Assembly (NCBI GenBank): GCA_019115985.1
Contig: DXCN01000040.1
Span: forward strand, 62,001-126,000
Direction of reading: 5' to 3'
DNA: 64,000 bases
DNA from: Candidatus Rothia avicola
GTDB taxonomy: Bacteria > Actinomycetota > Actinomycetes > Actinomycetales > Micrococcaceae
Of this stretch, positions 60,977 through 64,000 are shown in pieces. How positions within the stretch are numbered: position 1 is the first letter of the stretch; each line of letters opens with the position of its first letter. Below the pieces are notes generated by a model, which had not been told where the DNA came from, ran no database searches, and was given only the letters and a program-made list of their open reading frames with translations. The translations under genes and the position numbers were made by a program.

Positions 60977-62350
60977 ATGAAAGCCACCATGAATACCGAC
61001 CCCACCGATACCGTCCTGCTGGCCGCCAGTTCATCGGCGACCAGCGAGTATATTTCTATCTTCTGGATTACCGCTGCGGCGCTTTTAGCGCCCCTGGCGT
61101 CCGCCCTGGTGAAAAAGAAGATTCCAGATGTTGTCTTCCTAATTATCTTCGGCGTTCTAATCGGACCGCAGGTTCTAGGGTTTGCCAGCACCGATGGCGG
61201 GGTTGCCCTGGTCAAAGATCTGGGGCTAGGGTTGCTCTTTTTGCTGGCTGGTTACGAAATTAACGCCGGAGCCCTGCGCGGACGCCAGGGGGCGTTCGCT
61301 GTGGGGTCCTGGTTGGTGAGCTTCGCCCTGGGTCTCCTTCTGGCTATGGGCCTGTCTCAGTTTTCGGGCTCCTTCTCTACCTACGCCGTGATTGGTATCG
61401 CCCTGAGCTCCACCGCCCTAGGTACACTACTACCCCTGCTCAAAAGCCACGGGAGGGCGGGCACCAAGGTAGGCGATGGGGTGATGATACACGGTGCTAT
61501 CGGTGAGCTCTTCCCCGTCTTTGCAATGTCCCTGCTGCTCTCATCGCACGCCCCCTGGGTAGCAGTGATGATTCTGCTAGCTTTTATGATGATTGCGGTC
61601 ATCTCGGCGGTTGTGCCCCACCGCCTCTTCGAGCATATTCCTGGCTTACGCCGCACCATGGCAGCTGAAGCTAACACCACCAGCCAGACCATGCTCCGCT
61701 TAGCCATGTTCCTGCTGTCCACCCTCATGATGGTTGCCGCGGTCTTTGAACTCGATGTGGTGCTCGGTGCTTTTGCCTCCGGCATTATCCTGCGTTCCCT
61801 CACCCCCGATGGCGCCTTTGAGCCCTTCTCCAAACGTCTTGAGGCCCTGGGCTTTTCCTTCCTCATTCCCCTCTTCTTCGTGAGCTCGGGTATGGGCATT
61901 AAGGTCTCGGTAGTCTGGGAGCGGCCCCTCCTGCTCGCCGGTATTGTGCTCGGTATTCTGCTGGTGCGCGGCCTACCCGTTGTTGCTGCCGAAAAGTTCT
62001 TCGATACCGGCTCCGGCCTAACCAGTACCCAGGAGAAGCTCCAGCTGGGGCTCTACTCGGCGGCAGGTCTGCCCATCATTGTTGCTGTCACCGAGGTGGC
62101 GCTGGCCAACGACCTGCTCAGCGAACAAAACGCTTCCCTGCTGGTGGCAGGTGGGGCGCTGACCGTCCTTCTCTTCCCCCTGTGGGCCTCGGCCATCGGG
62201 GCAGTCGGGCGCAAGGACGCAGATCCCCGCCCGAGTGCCTCTGGCGGCTCAAGCTCGCGGCAGCGCCGCAGCGCTAAAAAACTAGAGCGGGCCGCCACGG
62301 TGCGGGCGGCAACGGGCGCTCTTCCCGTTATCAAGCGTCCGAATTCCTAG
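60977..62350 (+). CDS. CPA2-type cation:proton antiporter
   Basis: About 457 residues with roughly twelve membrane helices and no cytoplasmic RCK domain. The family pattern VFLIIFGVLIGPQVLGF and DLGLGLLFLLAGYEI is seen, with later helices typical of Na+/H+ exchangers. The start is uncertain: TTG 60962, ATG 60977 or ATG 60989. The C-terminal 50 residues are basic and polar. Confidence 0.85.
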   Translation: MKATMNTDPTDTVLLAASSSATSEYISIFWITAAALLAPLASALVKKKIPDVVFLIIFGVLIGPQVLGFASTDGGVALVKDLGLGLLFLLAGYEINAGALRGRQGAFAVGSWLVSFALGLLLAMGLSQFSGSFSTYAVIGIALSSTALGTLLPLLKSHGRAGTKVGDGVMIHGAIGELFPVFAMSLLLSSHAPWVAVMILLAFMMIAVISAVVPHRLFEHIPGLRRTMAAEANTTSQTMLRLAMFLLSTLMMVAAVFELDVVLGAFASGIILRSLTPDGAFEPFSKRLEALGFSFLIPLFFVSSGMGIKVSVVWERPLLLAGIVLGILLVRGLPVVAAEKFFDTGSGLTSTQEKLQLGLYSAAGLPIIVAVTEVALANDLLSEQNASLLVAGGALTVLLFPLWASAIGAVGRKDADPRPSASGGSSSRQRRSAKKLERAATVRAATGALPVIKRPNS

Positions 62351-62371
62351 CTCCCCTTGAAGCACCCAGTA

Positions 62372-62405
62372 AAAGGGCCCCCTTGCCTGAGCAAGAGGGC
62401 CCTTT
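62372..62405. terminator. Bidirectional terminator between antiporter and lutC
   Basis: AAAGGGCCCCCTTGC-CTGA-GCAAGAGGGCCCTTT, 14 of 15 bp paired, between convergent genes. Confidence 0.75.
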
Positions 62406-62427
62406 CTATCGCAGAGCGGGTATCAGC

Positions 62428-63069
62428 CTACTTGAGGATGATGACGTCCAGGGTACGGGGACCGTGCACGCCTTCAACGCGGATCAGCTCGATATCTGAG
62501 GTCGCTGAGGGGCCTGAGATCCAGGTGATGGGCTTGTCGAAGTTCAGCCGGGCCACGGTCTCGGGGATCAGCTCGACGATGGTATCGACGGGGACCACGC
62601 AGATGTGGTGGTCGGGTACCAGGGTGATGGCGCGGCGGCCTTCGGTCTCGGTGCTGTTCAGGGCGATGGTGCCGGTCTCAGCGCAGGAGACGGTTGAAGA
62701 GGTGACAACCGCGTCGATGGCGTCGAGTTCACGCAGGGAGAGGGCCCCGGGCTTGTTGGCGTTACCGGAGTCAACCACGCGGGAGCGGGCTGCGGTGTCT
62801 TCGGGCAGCCACTCGGTCTTGAGGCCGGTAGGCACCACGTAGCGGGAGGACTTGCCGAGCAGCTCGCCCACGCGGGCGGCGATGGTCTCTTCGGTCTCGT
62901 GGTAGACGTTAGCCTTGTAGTCGATTAGGCGGTCGACCAGCATCTCGATGAGTTCCTCGGTGCCCTTGTCGCTTTCGCGGCGGTAGGCGCGGACGGGCTC
63001 AGCCGGCTGGGGGTTGTCCCAGAGGGAGGCGCGGATGCGGCCCAGGATTTCTGCTTTTGCATCAGACAT
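62428..63069 (-). CDS. lutC: Lactate utilization protein C (LutC/YkgG)
   Basis: A 213-residue subunit of the LutABC lactate oxidation complex. The family core is seen in SSTVSCAETGTIALNSTE, LVPDHHICVVP and ISGPSATSDIELIRVEGVHGPR at the C-terminus. The ATG overlaps the lutB stop. LutA would be expected further upstream, outside the window. Confidence 0.9.
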   Translation of the reverse strand: MSDAKAEILGRIRASLWDNPQPAEPVRAYRRESDKGTEELIEMLVDRLIDYKANVYHETEETIAARVGELLGKSSRYVVPTGLKTEWLPEDTAARSRVVDSGNANKPGALSLRELDAIDAVVTSSTVSCAETGTIALNSTETEGRRAITLVPDHHICVVPVDTIVELIPETVARLNFDKPITWISGPSATSDIELIRVEGVHGPRTLDVIILK

Positions 63070-64000
63070 TAGTTGGCCTCCTTGGGGGCGATGGGGTTAG
63101 CGGTCTCAGCGTTGGCGTGGGCCTCGGCAATCTTGGCCTGGTTAGCGGCAATGATGGCCTGCAGGTCAACGCGTTCGCCGCCTACACGCTTGGGGGCAGA
63201 ACCGCGCTCCTTCTTCCACTCGTTGCGGAAGGAGGTCTTGGGGGGTGCCGGGATATCGCGGTATTCGGTCCAGCCGCCGACGATACCGGGCAGCTTGGTG
63301 ATCTTGCCCTTCTTGCCGGTAATCAGTTTGGAGGCGGGCAGGCCCTTGGTGGCCAGGGACATGAGGGCACCTGAGCTGAAGAGCTTCTTGGCGGCGAACA
63401 TCATGGCGTCCATCTGCACGTGGCGTTCCTTCTTGCCGCCCTCGAACTCTCCCTGAGCCTTTTCGTGGTCAACGGCCTTGCCGCGCAGGTGAACCAGCAC
63501 GTCAGGGATGTTGATCTTGACAGGGCAGGCTTCGTAGCAGGCGCCGCAGAGGGAGGACGCGTAGGGCAGGGTGGAGTTGTACTGGTTCTCAATACCGCCC
63601 AGCTGGGGGGAGAGAATTGCGCCGATGGGGCCGGGGTAGGTGGAGCCGTAGGCGTGGCCGCCTGCGCGTTCGTAGACGGGGCAGACGTTCATGCAGGCTG
63701 AACAGCGGATGCAGTGCAGGGCCTGACGGCCAACCTGGTCTGCCAGGGCTGCGGTGCGGCCGTTGTCCATGAGGATGACGTGCAGGTTCTGGGGGCCGTC
63801 GCCGGGGGTTACACCCGTCCACATGGAGGTGTAGGGGTTCATGCGCTCACCGGTGGACGAGCGGGGCAGTAGCTGGGTGAAGACCTCGAGATCCTGCAGG
63901 GTCGGCAGCAGCTTTTCGATGCCCATGAAGGTAATCAGGGTATCGGACAGGGTCAGGCACATACGGCCGTTACCCTCAGATTCAACGATGGTCATGGTGC
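63069..64000 (-). CDS. lutB: Lactate utilization protein B (LutB), N-terminus cut by window edge
   Basis: Iron-sulfur subunit of L-lactate oxidation. CIRCSACMNVCPVY and CGACYEACPVKI are two [4Fe-4S] sites. LutB is normally near 500 residues and only about 310 are present, so the track ATG at 63995 is internal and the gene continues beyond base 64000. It is coupled to lutC. Confidence 0.9.
   Translation of the reverse strand, partial: TMTIVESEGNGRMCLTLSDTLITFMGIEKLLPTLQDLEVFTQLLPRSSTGERMNPYTSMWTGVTPGDGPQNLHVILMDNGRTAALADQVGRQALHCIRCSACMNVCPVYERAGGHAYGSTYPGPIGAILSPQLGGIENQYNSTLPYASSLCGACYEACPVKINIPDVLVHLRGKAVDHEKAQGEFEGGKKERHVQMDAMMFAAKKLFSSGALMSLATKGLPASKLITGKKGKITKLPGIVGGWTEYRDIPAPPKTSFRNEWKKERGSAPKRVGGERVDLQAIIAANQAKIAEAHANAETANPIAPKEAN

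Noticed and set aside
57698-64000. Genomic island after tRNA-Pro
   Set aside because: No integrase, direct repeat of the tRNA end or change in composition is seen; genes downstream are ordinary transporters and lut genes.

Overview
The window reads as chromosomal DNA of a high-GC Gram-positive bacterium (Actinobacteria, Micrococcaceae, most likely Rothia). Supporting this are the actinobacterial bS22-like ribosomal mini-protein, DUF4229, DUF4244 and PLDc_N proteins, an actinobacterial Tad pilus locus, MarP and PonA2 homologues, menaquinone genes and a ResABC/CcdA cytochrome c system. From about 25 to 54 kb the order topA - helicase - tad genes - acs - nth/NUDIX - marP - crp - RidA - ponA2 - phosphoesterase resembles the conserved Mycobacterium tuberculosis segment around Rv3646c-Rv3683 (from memory). 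No phage, insertion sequence, integrase or CRISPR array was found; the window is mostly housekeeping DNA and the novelty lies in its non-coding structure.

Layout. 0-5 kb: edge of an MBL-like gene, gluQ, an EamA exporter, putP. 4-8 kb: menaquinone genes menB, menE and menA around two tiny paired membrane proteins. 8-10.3 kb: small membrane proteins and a PadR/HAAS pair. 10.4-15.8 kb: minus-strand cytochrome c maturation operon (phosphatase, resA, ccdA, resB, ccsB) with a glutaredoxin. 15.9-19.7 kb: bS22-like gene, FCD regulator, ArsR regulator, acuC. 19.8-22 kb: TrkH/TrkA potassium uptake. 22-25 kb: a probable structured RNA, proC, a TIM-barrel protein and ppx. 25-33 kb: topA, two FMN-binding-split proteins, a methyltransferase, a thiamine-binding protein, a pyrimidine-dimer glycosylase and trhO. 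33-39.7 kb: MrfA-type helicase and tad pilus genes. 39.8-46 kb: a PolA-like polymerase, NUDIX, nth, acs, aroQ. 46-53.6 kb: marP, crp, NUDIX, RidA, DUF4177, ponA2, phosphoesterase. 53.6-57.5 kb: heterodimeric ABC exporter and tRNA-Pro. 57.5-64 kb: a gene remnant, MMPL transporter, DUF418-like protein, CPA2 antiporter, lutC and partial lutB.

Non-coding highlights. (1) Two intergenic elements of about 100 bp (10434-10532 and 45375-45477) share a core of about 60 bp, each closed by a different inverted repeat. Both start 20-24 nt after a stop codon in the same orientation relative to that gene. (2) A stand-alone run of four stem-loops ending in a terminator lies at about 22090-22280, with a repeated segment permitting alternative pairing. 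(3) At least thirteen genes have a -10 hexamer exactly 6-7 nt before the start codon, implying widespread leaderless transcription and fixing several starts. (4) The heptamer GGCGTCC/GGACGCC appears about three times more often than base composition predicts. (5) A hairpin sequesters the ppx ribosome-binding site.
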